DNA of 64,000 nt from Bacteroidales bacterium (GTDB lineage: Bacteria; Bacteroidota; Bacteroidia; Bacteroidales; Lentimicrobiaceae): the NCBI GenBank assembly GCA_016709025.1, contig JADJEQ010000003.1, positions 1-64,000 of the forward strand, written 5' to 3'. Numbering within the stretch: position 1 is the stretch's first letter; each line of letters starts with the position of its first letter. The translations under genes were made by a program, and so were the position numbers. Of the stretch, positions 35,876-44,694 are shown in pieces. The notes beneath the pieces are model-generated. The model was given only the letters and a program-made list of their open reading frames with translations, was not told the origin of the DNA and did not search any database.

Positions 35876-35906
35876 AGAAAAAAGCCCCTCCGAACGAAAG
35901 GGCTTG
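35876..35906 (-). terminator. Rho-independent terminator of rpmE2
   Basis: AAGCCC (35882-35887) and GGGCTT (35900-35905) form a hairpin; on the minus strand it is followed by a run of T. It lies 35 bases after the rpmE2 stop. Confidence 0.75.
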
Positions 35907-35941
35907 TCAAATCTTATTAACAACACAATGCTGATAACTTG

Positions 35942-36211
35942 TCAGGCTTTGGGTCGGTTTTCAAAATGCTTCTGATACTTGGTCTTGAATTTATCAACAC
36001 GACCGGCAGTATCAATGAGTTTAATCTTACCTGTGTAAAAAGGGTGCGATGTATTTGAAATCTCAAGCTTTATCAGTGGATATTCTTTACCATCTTCCCA
36101 GGTAATTGAATCTTTAGTGGCTACGGTTGACTTGGTCATGAACGTGTCATCGTTTGACATGTCTTTGAAAACCACCAGTCTGTAATCTTTGGGATGAATG
36201 TCCTTTTTCAT
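35942..36211 (-). CDS. rpmE2: 50S ribosomal protein L31, type B
   Basis: An 89-residue L31 of the zinc-free type: MKKDIHPKDYRLVVFKDMSN is the family start, and the Cys motif of zinc-binding L31 is absent (S-N-T-S-H-P-F-Y-T-G in its place). The C-terminal TAGRVDKFKTKYQKHF is normal. In many bacteria this paralogue replaces the zinc form under zinc limitation; Bacteroidota usually carry it as the standard gene. It is flanked by its own promoter (36311-36340) and terminator. Confidence 0.93.
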   Translation of the reverse strand: MKKDIHPKDYRLVVFKDMSNDDTFMTKSTVATKDSITWEDGKEYPLIKLEISNTSHPFYTGKIKLIDTAGRVDKFKTKYQKHFENRPKA

Positions 36212-36310
36212 GAGTCGGTTTGTTTGTATTTGATCCCGAATTTATTCAAACTGCCGGGAATGAGTCTTAAAATCTTCAAAATATTATTACCCCATCATTT
36301 TTGGGGACTG

Positions 36311-36340
36311 CAAAAGTAAAAACATTTTTCGGATTTGCAA
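36311..36340 (-). promoter_or_regulatory. Promoter of rpmE2
   Basis: On the minus strand TTG (36340-36338), exactly 19 bases, TACTTTTG (36318-36311): a perfect Bacteroidota promoter about 100 bases before the rpmE2 start. Confidence 0.7.
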
Positions 36341-36383
36341 AAAAATCAACCAGATATTTTATTAACAGCATAATTAACAGGGC

Positions 36384-37415
36384 TCAAAGGTCTGAAAGAA
36401 AATCAGCAAGTTTCCTGGAATTGTAAAGTAAGGTTGCCTCCGGTTGTAGCTGTCCGTTTATAATGTGCTGATATTCTGCACCTGACATTGGCAATGGCAA
36501 TTCATTACCGGTTTGAGCCGGAGCACGATTCTTACCATAAGGATGATAAATTGTGTAACTTACAACTCCTGTTTTACCGGTTTGACCCAGGTCGGATGTT
36601 AATAACACAAAACCATTGTCGAGATGCGGTGTACTGTTGATCAGCATCAATGCCTTGTGGTATTCATAATGATTAAAGTACCGGTGATTGATTGCATTGT
36701 CCTGATATTGCTGTAATGCAAGGAAAAGGCCGGAAAAATCATATCCTTCAGGTACCTGAAGCGATTTAACACTGAAAAAAGATCTTCCGTAAAAATTACA
36801 GATACCACCGGCAACTTTTCCAAGTTGATCACTATTTTCATTCCCTGCCAAAGTGACAGTGCAGCCTTTGTGATATATCAGGAGGTTCGGCCATTTCTCA
36901 AGATAGCTTATAGCGCCCGACCTTTCGAATGCATTCAGTCCAATCACTCCGTCAAAATCGGGTAGCCTTTCGTTTAAAAATCTTACTTTTTCATTGATTT
37001 CGGGAAAATCTTCAAACAAGTAACCAAACAATGCTTCGAAAAGCGATTTGCTATCAGCAGGTAACTTCACCAGGCAATTGAAGCCGTTCAATGCCGTGAA
37101 AATAACCTCCCCGATTCCATCGAGCGGAGCTCCCGGGTTTATTATAAATGCAACCGTCCTGTTTTTGGGATACAACCTGCTGATAAGTTCAGGATTTATT
37201 CCAGATCGCAATCCGGCACTTATATTTTTTAATGATTTTTTGATGTATATATCCGTGAACCAAGGATTTGTATGATGATACCCGCTTACCAGCCTTTGAA
37301 TATTCAGTGAGGAAGAAGACAACAAACCTGTCACTGATTCAGGGTCTGTAAGTTTCCCGATCTGAGATAGCATTTTGTCCTGAATGTCCAGTATCCGGGA
37401 AAGCTTATGAATCAT
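36384..37415 (-). CDS. Acyl-CoA reductase (LuxC-like)
   Basis: A 343-residue protein of the LuxC/acyl-CoA reductase family (PF05893), an aldehyde-dehydrogenase relative. The probable nucleophile cysteine is in GGICNFYGRSFFSVKSL, aligned with the GCRN motif of other members, after the nucleotide-binding part (AFIINPGAPLDGIGEV). The enzyme would reduce acyl-CoA to aldehyde with NAD(P)H. In Bacteroidota this gene commonly lies next to serC, as here (serC is 1.2 kb away on the opposite strand). The physiological substrate is unknown. Confidence 0.78.
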   Translation of the reverse strand: MIHKLSRILDIQDKMLSQIGKLTDPESVTGLLSSSSLNIQRLVSGYHHTNPWFTDIYIKKSLKNISAGLRSGINPELISRLYPKNRTVAFIINPGAPLDGIGEVIFTALNGFNCLVKLPADSKSLFEALFGYLFEDFPEINEKVRFLNERLPDFDGVIGLNAFERSGAISYLEKWPNLLIYHKGCTVTLAGNENSDQLGKVAGGICNFYGRSFFSVKSLQVPEGYDFSGLFLALQQYQDNAINHRYFNHYEYHKALMLINSTPHLDNGFVLLTSDLGQTGKTGVVSYTIYHPYGKNRAPAQTGNELPLPMSGAEYQHIINGQLQPEATLLYNSRKLADFLSDL

Positions 37416-37518
37416 CCTGCAGTGTTGTATATTTGCTGCAAATTTACTTTAAATAAAACACCATACTATTTTCACTTTCGAACGTTAATAAACCGGAATT
37501 CTGCTAAAATTCGAAACA

Positions 37519-38439
37519 ATGCGAAAGATTACATTTTTGCTGCTGTTGCTTTTTACAACCTGCTTATTGTCAGCCCAGCAAACGGCTACAAATTCAGGGA
37601 ATGCCCCTCTTATTAAATTGCTTGACAGCATCCGCAAGGTAAAAAACGATACACTCCGGCTTCGGTTAAACAACGATTTCTGCGATAGCGTGCATAAATA
37701 TCTGTCAAAACATATAACGAATGGAAATATCCTTGATACTTTAGAAATTGGTAATGTAGTTTCCGGGGATGGCAATGTAAGGATTCTATCATGGAATATC
37801 CAGCAAAACAACGGAGAGAACCTGTATTGCGGATTTATTGTTCACAAGCCTTTAAACCGGATCATCCCACTTAAACTCAAAAAATCGGAAACGATATTTC
37901 CTGAAGATAAGATATACCGTGACGGCGATTGGCCTGCCGGTATCTGTTACAAAATTATAGAGCGCAAATTGAACTCAGGCATCAATTATACCCTGTTGAC
38001 CTGGGATGGTTTCAGCAAAAGAAGTTATAGAAAAACAATAGAAGCGCTGGGTTTTGATGATCAGGGCAAAGCTGTATTTGGTGCAAAGGTATTTAAGGTA
38101 AAGGAGGGCTTCAAAAACCGGATTGTATTTGAGTATTCGGCCAATGCTTCCTTCACACTTCAATACAACAGGCAAAAAGCAACTTTGTCGGGAGTCAGGC
38201 GTTCGCAAAGAAATGTAAACGAAGAAATGATTGTATTTGACAGACTAATCCCAATGAATGAAGAACTTATCGGACAAAGATGGGCCTATGTTCCGGCCGG
38301 AAATACCTATGATGCTTTCATTTGTTGGGAAGGTTTCTGGACCCTAACCGAAGATATTGCTCCCAGGAATGAATCAGCACCCGGACCACCCTCAAAAAAG
38401 GATAAAAAATTAGAGCTTGATTTGCTTCCCAAAAATTAG
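37519..38439 (+). CDS. Secreted protein of unknown function
   Basis: A 306-residue protein with a signal peptide (MRKITFLLLLLFTTCLLSAQ). The mature part includes SWNIQQNNGENLYCGFIVHK and YTLLTWDGFSKRSYRKTIEA, a pattern seen in a family of Bacteroidota exported proteins near serC, and ends with a Lys/Pro-rich tail (PGPPSKKDKKLELDL). No enzymatic motif is recognised. The gene starts about 100 bases from the divergent acyl-CoA reductase gene. Confidence 0.65.
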   Translation: MRKITFLLLLLFTTCLLSAQQTATNSGNAPLIKLLDSIRKVKNDTLRLRLNNDFCDSVHKYLSKHITNGNILDTLEIGNVVSGDGNVRILSWNIQQNNGENLYCGFIVHKPLNRIIPLKLKKSETIFPEDKIYRDGDWPAGICYKIIERKLNSGINYTLLTWDGFSKRSYRKTIEALGFDDQGKAVFGAKVFKVKEGFKNRIVFEYSANASFTLQYNRQKATLSGVRRSQRNVNEEMIVFDRLIPMNEELIGQRWAYVPAGNTYDAFICWEGFWTLTEDIAPRNESAPGPPSKKDKKLELDLLPKN

Positions 38440-38514
38440 AATAGTGCATTTTTACAATCCTATCATACTGTTAATCTGATACTTAAATCTTATAAAAAAT
38501 GATGTCTGATTCTC

Positions 38515-38543
38515 TTGCAGCTATACAAAACTTTATACCTTTG
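38515..38543 (+). promoter_or_regulatory. Promoter of serC
   Basis: TTG (38515-38517), 18 bases, TACCTTTG (38536-38543), 67 bases before the serC start. Confidence 0.55.
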
Positions 38544-38610
38544 TTTCGTTGAAGTGCAAGCCAGACTGATAGAAGACCTTTTAAATTAATTTTCATAAAC
38601 ATACCTCATC

Positions 38611-39681
38611 ATGAAAAAGCACAATTTTAATGCGGGCCCATCCATCCTGCCAAGAGTGGCCATTGAAAACACTGCAAAAGCAGTGCTTGACCTGAACGGA
38701 ATCGGAATGTCAATTCTCGAAATCTCACACCGCAGTAAGGATTTTCAAGCGATTATGGATGAAGCGGTTGCCCTTTTCAAAGAACTTCTTCACATTCCGG
38801 AAGGCTACCAGGTACTATTTCTGGGTGGCGGAGCCAGCCTGCAGTTTTGCATGATCCCCTTCAATATGCTGAATAAAAAAGCTGCTTACCTGGAAACCGG
38901 TGTCTGGGCAAAAAAAGCGGCCAAAGAAGCCAAATTCTTTGGTGATGTCAACATCGTAGCTACTTCATCCGACAAGAACTTCTCCTATATTCCCAAAGGA
39001 TATGCAATTCCTACCGATGCCGATTATTTTCACATCACGACCAACAATACCATTTACGGTACTGAGATTCATACCGATATCGACAGCCCGGTAAATCTGG
39101 TAGCTGATATGTCATCCGATATACTCAGCCGCCCGGTTGATGTTTCAAAATATGCAATGATCTATGGTGGTGCCCAGAAGAACCTCGGCCCTGCGGGAGT
39201 TACCTTTGTGATCGTACGCGAAGACATATTGGGCAAAGTTGAGCGCCCGATTCCAACCATGCTCGATTACCGCACCCATATTAAAGAAGGCTCCATGTTC
39301 AACACTCCGCCCTGTTTGCCTATTTTTACCGTAAAGGAAACGCTGAAATGGATCAAGGAATTGGGTGGCGTAGCTGAAATGCAAAAAATAAACATTGCTA
39401 AGGCAAATCTGCTTTACAATGCCATTGACAGCAGTAAAATGTTTACCGGCACTGCAGAAAAGGAATCCCGTTCGCTGATGAACATCTGTTTTGTAATGAA
39501 AGATGAATATAAAGATAAGGAAGATGCTTTTATGGAATTTGCCAAAAACAATGGAATGGTGGGGATCAAAGGCCATCGATCAGTTGGTGGGTTCAGGGCA
39601 TCAACCTACAATGCATTGCCAAAGGAAAGTGTAGAAGCCCTTATTCAGTGTATGAAGGATTTCGAAAGTCAGAATTCCTGA
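38611..39681 (+). CDS. serC: Phosphoserine aminotransferase
   Basis: A 356-residue PLP enzyme of serine and pyridoxal phosphate synthesis (3-phosphohydroxypyruvate to phosphoserine, glutamate as donor). It begins HNFNAGPSILP as SerC proteins do; LFLGGGASLQFCMIPFN binds the cofactor phosphate, and the PLP lysine is in YGGAQKNLGPAGVTF. The C terminus GIKGHRSVGGFRASTYNALP is also diagnostic. Full length, own promoter and a strong terminator, so it is transcribed alone. The end product of the PLP route meets pdxH, encoded at 63 kb. Confidence 0.95.
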   Translation: MKKHNFNAGPSILPRVAIENTAKAVLDLNGIGMSILEISHRSKDFQAIMDEAVALFKELLHIPEGYQVLFLGGGASLQFCMIPFNMLNKKAAYLETGVWAKKAAKEAKFFGDVNIVATSSDKNFSYIPKGYAIPTDADYFHITTNNTIYGTEIHTDIDSPVNLVADMSSDILSRPVDVSKYAMIYGGAQKNLGPAGVTFVIVREDILGKVERPIPTMLDYRTHIKEGSMFNTPPCLPIFTVKETLKWIKELGGVAEMQKINIAKANLLYNAIDSSKMFTGTAEKESRSLMNICFVMKDEYKDKEDAFMEFAKNNGMVGIKGHRSVGGFRASTYNALPKESVEALIQCMKDFESQNS

Positions 39682-39704
39682 TTTCCTTTCAGATAAATAC
39701 AATA

Positions 39705-39736
39705 AGCCGGCACCCTGTGATGCCGGCTATTTTTTT
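39705..39736 (+). terminator. Rho-independent terminator of serC
   Basis: AGCCGGCA (39705-39712) / TGCCGGCT (39721-39728), an 8-bp perfect stem with 8-base loop, followed by ATTTTTTT. Confidence 0.88.
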
Positions 39737-39837
39737 GCCTGAAAACAGTTGCGGTATTGTCATCAGAACTTCAATTTTTTCAGATCAACTAACACATGAT
39801 ATTTCAATATCTTTGATAAATATTACTGCTTTATAGG

Positions 39838-40542
39838 ATGCCAGGAAACAAAGGGGTTATTTACTTATTGGATCACATTGATTTTCCATCTGTTGAAGAA
39901 AGTCTTGATGACGGGTTGCTTGCTGCAGGTGGCGACCTCAGCGAGCAACGGCTGTTGAAAGCTTACAGTCATGGGATTTTTCCCTGGTACAGCGCGTATA
40001 GCCCTATCCTCTGGTATTCGCCACCGGTGAGGTGTATCTTCAGGCCGGATGAGTTTAAACTATCGCACAGCCTCAGATTAAAATTGAAAAATCAGGAATT
40101 TACCATAACTTTAGACAATGATTTTGCAGGTGTGATTAACGCCTGTGCTTCAATAAAAAGAAGAGATGAATTTGGTACCTGGATTTTACCGGATATGATT
40201 GATGCATACAACCAGTTGCATAAAAGTGGATATGCCCATTCCGTAGAAGTCTGGCACAATGGGTCCCTGGCCGGAGGGCTATATGGTGTATCTCTTGGCA
40301 GGGCGTTTTTTGGCGAATCAATGTTTCATGTGGTAACTGATGCCTCGAAGGCTGCATTGCATTATCTTTGCAGTTGGCTGCAGAAGCAGAATTTCAGTTT
40401 TATAGATGCGCAGAACGAAACCTCGCATTTGTTGAGCCTGGGGGCATTTACAGTGAGCCGTGCGGAGTATCTGGAGTTGCTTCATGAAGCATTGCGTTTT
40501 CCGACTATGAAAGGAAAGTGGAATAACATAGAAAGCCTATGA
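39838..40542 (+). CDS. aat: Leucyl/phenylalanyl-tRNA-protein transferase
   Basis: A 234-residue enzyme of the N-degron pathway that adds Leu or Phe from tRNA to proteins with N-terminal Arg or Lys, marking them for ClpAP/ClpS. Landmarks: GLLAAGGDLSEQRLLKAYSHGIFPWYS near the start, LWYSPPVRCIF, the GTWILPDMIDAY segment and GGLYGVSLGRAFFGESMF. Length is normal. The next gene overlaps its stop by four bases. Confidence 0.95.
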   Translation: MPGNKGVIYLLDHIDFPSVEESLDDGLLAAGGDLSEQRLLKAYSHGIFPWYSAYSPILWYSPPVRCIFRPDEFKLSHSLRLKLKNQEFTITLDNDFAGVINACASIKRRDEFGTWILPDMIDAYNQLHKSGYAHSVEVWHNGSLAGGLYGVSLGRAFFGESMFHVVTDASKAALHYLCSWLQKQNFSFIDAQNETSHLLSLGAFTVSRAEYLELLHEALRFPTMKGKWNNIESL

Positions 40543-41015
40543 ATGAAGATCAGAAACAATTTATGATTGAGGCAATAAATCTGGCCCGGCATAACATCTC
40601 AAATGGCAATGGCGGCCCTTTTGGTGCTGTTGTTGTGAAAAACGGGAAGATTATTGCCAAAGGGAGCAATCATGTAACCACCTGGAACGATCCGACTGCA
40701 CATGCTGAGGTTGTTGCCATCAGGGAAGCATGTGCAACCCTGGGGAATTTTCAATTGGATGGTTGCGACATATACTGCTCCTGCGAACCCTGTCCCATGT
40801 GCCTGGGTGCAATCTACTGGTCCAGACCTGACCGGATCTTTTATGCTGCAGCCAAAGAAGATGCCGCAAAAGCAGGCTTTGATGACGAGTTTATTTATCG
40901 GGAGATTGAAATGAAACCGGCGGGCCGGTCAATTCCTGCTTCACAGTTTATGCGCAGTGAAGCAATTAGTGTGTTTGATGAGTGGTTAATGACTGAAAAA
41001 AAAATACCTTACTAA
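40539..41015 (+). CDS. guaD: Nucleoside/guanine deaminase
   Basis: A 158-residue zinc deaminase of the cytidine-deaminase fold. HAEVVAIREA supplies the zinc histidine and catalytic Glu, and CEPCPMCLGAIYW the two zinc cysteines. The GNGGPFGAVVVKNGKIIA start and the FDDEFIYREIE helix match the bacterial guanine deaminase (GuaD of Bacillus), which converts guanine to xanthine; tRNA adenosine deaminase (TadA) is the main alternative, but its tRNA-binding C-terminal pattern is absent. It is translationally coupled to aat and followed 18 bases later by the DUF3127 gene. Confidence 0.82.
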   Translation: MNEDQKQFMIEAINLARHNISNGNGGPFGAVVVKNGKIIAKGSNHVTTWNDPTAHAEVVAIREACATLGNFQLDGCDIYCSCEPCPMCLGAIYWSRPDRIFYAAAKEDAAKAGFDDEFIYREIEMKPAGRSIPASQFMRSEAISVFDEWLMTEKKIPY

Positions 41016-41033
41016 CCTAAAAAAAAGAAAATA

Positions 41034-41411
41034 ATGGCATTTGAAATTATCGGAAAACTGGTTGAGAAATTTGAAACGCAAAACGTTTCTGACAAGTTTA
41101 AGAAACGTGAATTTGTAATTGAATACCGCGATAACCCAAACATGAGTTTCTCTGAAATGCTCAAGTTTCAGTTAACCCAGGATCGTTGCAGCCTAATTGA
41201 CGCTTTTGCGATCGGTCAGGAGATTAAAGTATTTTTTAATCTCAGGGGCCGCCGCTGGGAAAAAGATGGCAATGTCAGTTACTTTACCAATCTTGAAGGA
41301 TGGAAAGTTGAAAAAGTATCAGAATCAGGAAATGGTTCGGCTGTTTCCTTGCCGGAAACCAATTCCCTACCCGATCTGACCGAAGACGCTTCAAACGATC
41401 TTCCATTTTAA
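41034..41411 (+). CDS. DUF3127 protein with SSB-like C-terminal tip
   Basis: A 125-residue protein of family DUF3127 (PF11325), a small OB-fold-like domain (FEIIGKLVEKFETQNVSDKF, FKKREFVIEY, KVFFNLRGRRWEKDG, SYFTNLEGWKVEKV) restricted mostly to Bacteroidota. A flexible linker leads to an acidic end TEDASNDLPF, which resembles the DDDIPF tip by which single-stranded DNA-binding protein recruits replication and repair factors. It may thus bind DNA or SSB partners; this is inferred. Third gene of the aat-guaD-DUF3127 unit. Confidence 0.8.
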   Translation: MAFEIIGKLVEKFETQNVSDKFKKREFVIEYRDNPNMSFSEMLKFQLTQDRCSLIDAFAIGQEIKVFFNLRGRRWEKDGNVSYFTNLEGWKVEKVSESGNGSAVSLPETNSLPDLTEDASNDLPF

Positions 41412-41776
41412 TTCCAGACTTACTGATCCTTGGTTACAAATAGAATGCTGCTGTTCGGATTTAAGACTGAACAGCATGAAATATGCAATCAGCTATCAAT
41501 GTCGTTTAGTAAAGGTTTCGTATCTGAAAATAAAATGAAGAAGTATCCTTTCCCGCAAATGCGGGACTCAGGATGACTGTCAGTGTGGGCCTGTCTGCAT
41601 GTAACTTTTGACATAAAATGCCTTTATTCAAGCAAACAGGCAGGCGGAGTCGAAGACAATTTCCTCAACTAAACGACATTGAATCAGCTATCTGAATTCT
41701 TCACCATTATGAAAATCAGGGAAATTATCTCTATCAGTCTGAAGAAATGTCCATGGTATGCAGATGCAAACAAGAC
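41412..41776. other. Intergenic region between convergent genes
   Basis: 365 bp without a credible gene. It holds the small palindrome TCCCGC-AAAT-GCGGGA (41551-41566), nearly identical to the insert found in three attC sites, and a CAGGCAGGCGGA segment (41639-41650). No T-tract terminator is obvious. Confidence 0.5.
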
Positions 41777-43717
41777 TTAAACTACGTCAAGGCTGAAACT
41801 GAAGACACTTCCTTTGCCCGGGGTACTGTCGGCAATAATCTTCGATTTGTGGATATTCATAAACTCCTGGCATAAGATCAGGCCAAGCCCGGTTCCGGTT
41901 TCATTGTTGGTCCCCGGGTTTTTAAGATTCCCGTCAATTTTGAATAACCTGGACAGTTCATCCTGGTCTAATCCGACACCGGTATCTGAAACGCTCAACA
42001 CAGCCCTGCCATTAGAACTTTTGCAGCTCACGGTTACAGAGCCGCCGCCCGGAGTAAATTTAATGGCATTGCTCAGCAAATTCCTGAGTACAGTCGAAAG
42101 CATGTTTTTATCCGCCTTCACAACTACATCATGGTTAAAATCAGCAAACAGAGCAATGTGCTTGTTCTCAGCAGCAGTCCTGACCAACTCAATGGAAGAA
42201 TCTACAACCTCATGCAGATTAACCGGTTCAGGATTAAAATCAATACGTCCGGATTGTGCCCTTGACCAGGTGAGCAGGTTATCGAGCAATGAATAGATGT
42301 GTTGACTGCTTTGCCTGATAATTCCGAGGTATGATCTTTTTTCCTGATCTGTAATCTCGTCAAACTCTGTATAGGCAAGGTCGGCAAAGCCAAGCAGTGA
42401 AGTAAAAGGATTTTTCAGGTCATGTGCAATAATCGAAAGGAAACGGTCTTTGGTTTGAATCAATTGTTCGAGTTCGGCTTTCTGAACCTCCACCAACTGG
42501 TTGGTTTCCTTGAGTTCACCGGCCGATCTGGCTTTAAAGTAATATCGTTTAAAGAAAAATCCCAGTAATACAATAATAACGACAAATACCATGATGATCG
42601 CAATACGCGAATTCTGATCCCTTTCAAGTTTAAGGGATTGCTCGAGGTTTTCACGAAGCAGCCGTTCGCTGTCAAGTTCTTTGCGGTCAACCCCAAAATT
42701 GGATTGAACCGAATTCATCTGACTGGCAAGTTGCTCATTGTATAGGCTGTCTTTAAGCCTGGAATAATATTCAAGAAAGTTATAGGCTAAAACAGGCTGA
42801 TTCAGACTCATAGAAACCCTTGCAAGCTCTGCATAGGCTTCCATGGTTAATTTCCGGAGTTTTAGCTTTTTGGCCAGTCCTATTCCACTTTCTATAACCC
42901 GGTATGCTTCCGGTTTTCTGCCGGTCCTGAAGTAAACTGACCCCAGTGAAATCTGGGTTATCGCCAGGTATTCCTGGTTATTGGTCTCCCGGGCCATCAG
43001 ATAGGCTTTATCAAGATGTTCCTCAGCCCTGACCATATCCTGTTTATTCAGGAACAGGTTGCCAAGATTTGTATAAACTGATACGAGGGAAGTATTGTTA
43101 ATATCCCGGGTTATATCCTGGGATTCTTCAAAGTTCTTTCTGGCTTTATCAAGATCGCCGGATTTATCACCCAGGGTGCCAAGGTTAATGTATGAAGCTT
43201 CCATTCCCTGCTGGGTCTTCTGATCTTCAAGTATAATCAGTGCCCGCTGATAAAATTCTATCGCTTTGTCAGTTTTCTTAAGCTCATTAAATATGTACCC
43301 GAGATTGATACAACTGTTTGCGACCTGGGGGAACATTTTATTTTTCTCGAAAAAATCTTTAGCCAGAATACCATGCCTGGCAGCCTCATCAAAATTCCTG
43401 ACTACACTGTAAACCATCCCCAGACTGTATTGAGCATTTGCCCATGAAACAGAATCGTTGGTTCCGATATGAGCGCCAACTTCCAGGTTAAGATACCGGA
43501 TGGCTGAAATATAATCACCTGTTTCGAAAGAAATTCTGGTAAGTTGCTTTAACGCGGTAGCCCTGACAGTAAGATCGGATGACTTCTCAAGCAATAACCT
43601 GAGGCTGTCAGCCTTTTGCTGTGAATTGGAGCTGCCCAACGACAACGTCACAGTCATGAATCCCAAAATCAGGGTCATTCTGATCAATTTCATTCCGGTG
43701 GTTAAAAAGTCAACCAA
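41777..43717 (-). CDS. TPR-containing membrane sensor histidine kinase
   Basis: A 646-residue kinase. After a signal or first membrane segment (about residues 10-28) come seven to eight tetratricopeptide repeats in the periplasm (about 35-330), a membrane segment (IAIIMVFVVIIVLLGFFF, about 373-392), a coiled coil, a HisKA domain with phosphoaccepting His in SIIAHDLKNPF and an ATPase domain with N box LRNLLSNAIKF, DTGVGLDQ and GTGLGLILCQ. No receiver domain is fused and none is encoded nearby. The radical SAM gene ends five bases before it and is probably cotranscribed. Confidence 0.9.
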   Translation of the reverse strand: MVDFLTTGMKLIRMTLILGFMTVTLSLGSSNSQQKADSLRLLLEKSSDLTVRATALKQLTRISFETGDYISAIRYLNLEVGAHIGTNDSVSWANAQYSLGMVYSVVRNFDEAARHGILAKDFFEKNKMFPQVANSCINLGYIFNELKKTDKAIEFYQRALIILEDQKTQQGMEASYINLGTLGDKSGDLDKARKNFEESQDITRDINNTSLVSVYTNLGNLFLNKQDMVRAEEHLDKAYLMARETNNQEYLAITQISLGSVYFRTGRKPEAYRVIESGIGLAKKLKLRKLTMEAYAELARVSMSLNQPVLAYNFLEYYSRLKDSLYNEQLASQMNSVQSNFGVDRKELDSERLLRENLEQSLKLERDQNSRIAIIMVFVVIIVLLGFFFKRYYFKARSAGELKETNQLVEVQKAELEQLIQTKDRFLSIIAHDLKNPFTSLLGFADLAYTEFDEITDQEKRSYLGIIRQSSQHIYSLLDNLLTWSRAQSGRIDFNPEPVNLHEVVDSSIELVRTAAENKHIALFADFNHDVVVKADKNMLSTVLRNLLSNAIKFTPGGGSVTVSCKSSNGRAVLSVSDTGVGLDQDELSRLFKIDGNLKNPGTNNETGTGLGLILCQEFMNIHKSKIIADSTPGKGSVFSFSLDVV

Positions 43718-43722
43718 GATAA

Positions 43723-44694
43723 CTATTTTGTAATATTATTTAACCTTATTTCGAACGGGTGTTCATTATCAAAGTCAGGAAGATAAAATGAGTTGCTTTC
43801 CGGTTCCTGAGCCCAACCATAGTCAAGCCCAAGCAGTTCCATCTCATTTAATACTTCCTGGTATTCACTGTTATTAACTGTACGCCCTAAAAAGGAATGG
43901 TCCCTGACCGCAGGCATTGGATGGTACTGCGACATAAGAGAAACATGAACTTTTACAGAAAGCTCATTGGCAATAAACCGAAGTACATCAAGACTGTTAC
44001 CGACTTGTCCTGGAATAACCAAATGCCTGACAATCAAGCCACTGATAGCCTGACCTTCATCATTGGTAATCAGGGGGGCACCCTTTTGCCTGAACATTTC
44101 TTTAATCGCCCTTTTTGCTACTTCGGGATAATCCCGAGCATCCGACAGCCCCCCGGCAAGTTCGTGATCAGAATATTTGAAATCCGGGATATAAACGTCA
44201 ATCAGGCCTTCAAGGTTTCGTAAAACTTCAACTTTCTCGTAGGCATTTGTATTATATACAATTATGGGACGTCTTCCGGTATGATGAATTGCATCGATGA
44301 TAGCAACCATTTGGGGCACCATGTGGGACGGCGAAACAAAACCCAATGCTTTGCAACCTTCATCCATGTAGTGGTTGATCCGGGCAACAATATCGTTCAG
44401 GCTCAGGCTTTTAAAGTTTATCTGGTCCGAGTTGGAGCTGATCTGGCAGTTTTGACAATAAATACATTGCAGATTACAGCGGCTGAAAAAGACATTGCAA
44501 ATACCTGCAATTCCGCTAACCGGTGGCTCTTCTCCCCTGTGAATACAAATTGATGAAATCTCAAACCCGGCACCGGCATTGCAGTATCCGCGATCTTCGG
44601 AATACCTGTCGGAATGGCAATTGCGCGGACAAATCGAGCAATTGGATAATGTTGTCAGATCAGTTTGTTTAAAACCAGGTTCAGATAGTTTCAT
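43723..44694 (-). CDS. PflX-like radical SAM protein
   Basis: A 323-residue radical SAM protein of the pyruvate-formate-lyase-activating-enzyme-like group (COG1313). The cluster motif is CNLQCIYCQNC (CxxxCxxC); an N-terminal cysteine set CSICPRNCHSDR precedes it. Partner or substrate is not known for this group, and there is no formate-lyase gene in the window. It is upstream of the histidine kinase on the same strand with a five-base gap, so it leads the operon. Confidence 0.82.
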   Translation of the reverse strand: MKLSEPGFKQTDLTTLSNCSICPRNCHSDRYSEDRGYCNAGAGFEISSICIHRGEEPPVSGIAGICNVFFSRCNLQCIYCQNCQISSNSDQINFKSLSLNDIVARINHYMDEGCKALGFVSPSHMVPQMVAIIDAIHHTGRRPIIVYNTNAYEKVEVLRNLEGLIDVYIPDFKYSDHELAGGLSDARDYPEVAKRAIKEMFRQKGAPLITNDEGQAISGLIVRHLVIPGQVGNSLDVLRFIANELSVKVHVSLMSQYHPMPAVRDHSFLGRTVNNSEYQEVLNEMELLGLDYGWAQEPESNSFYLPDFDNEHPFEIRLNNITK

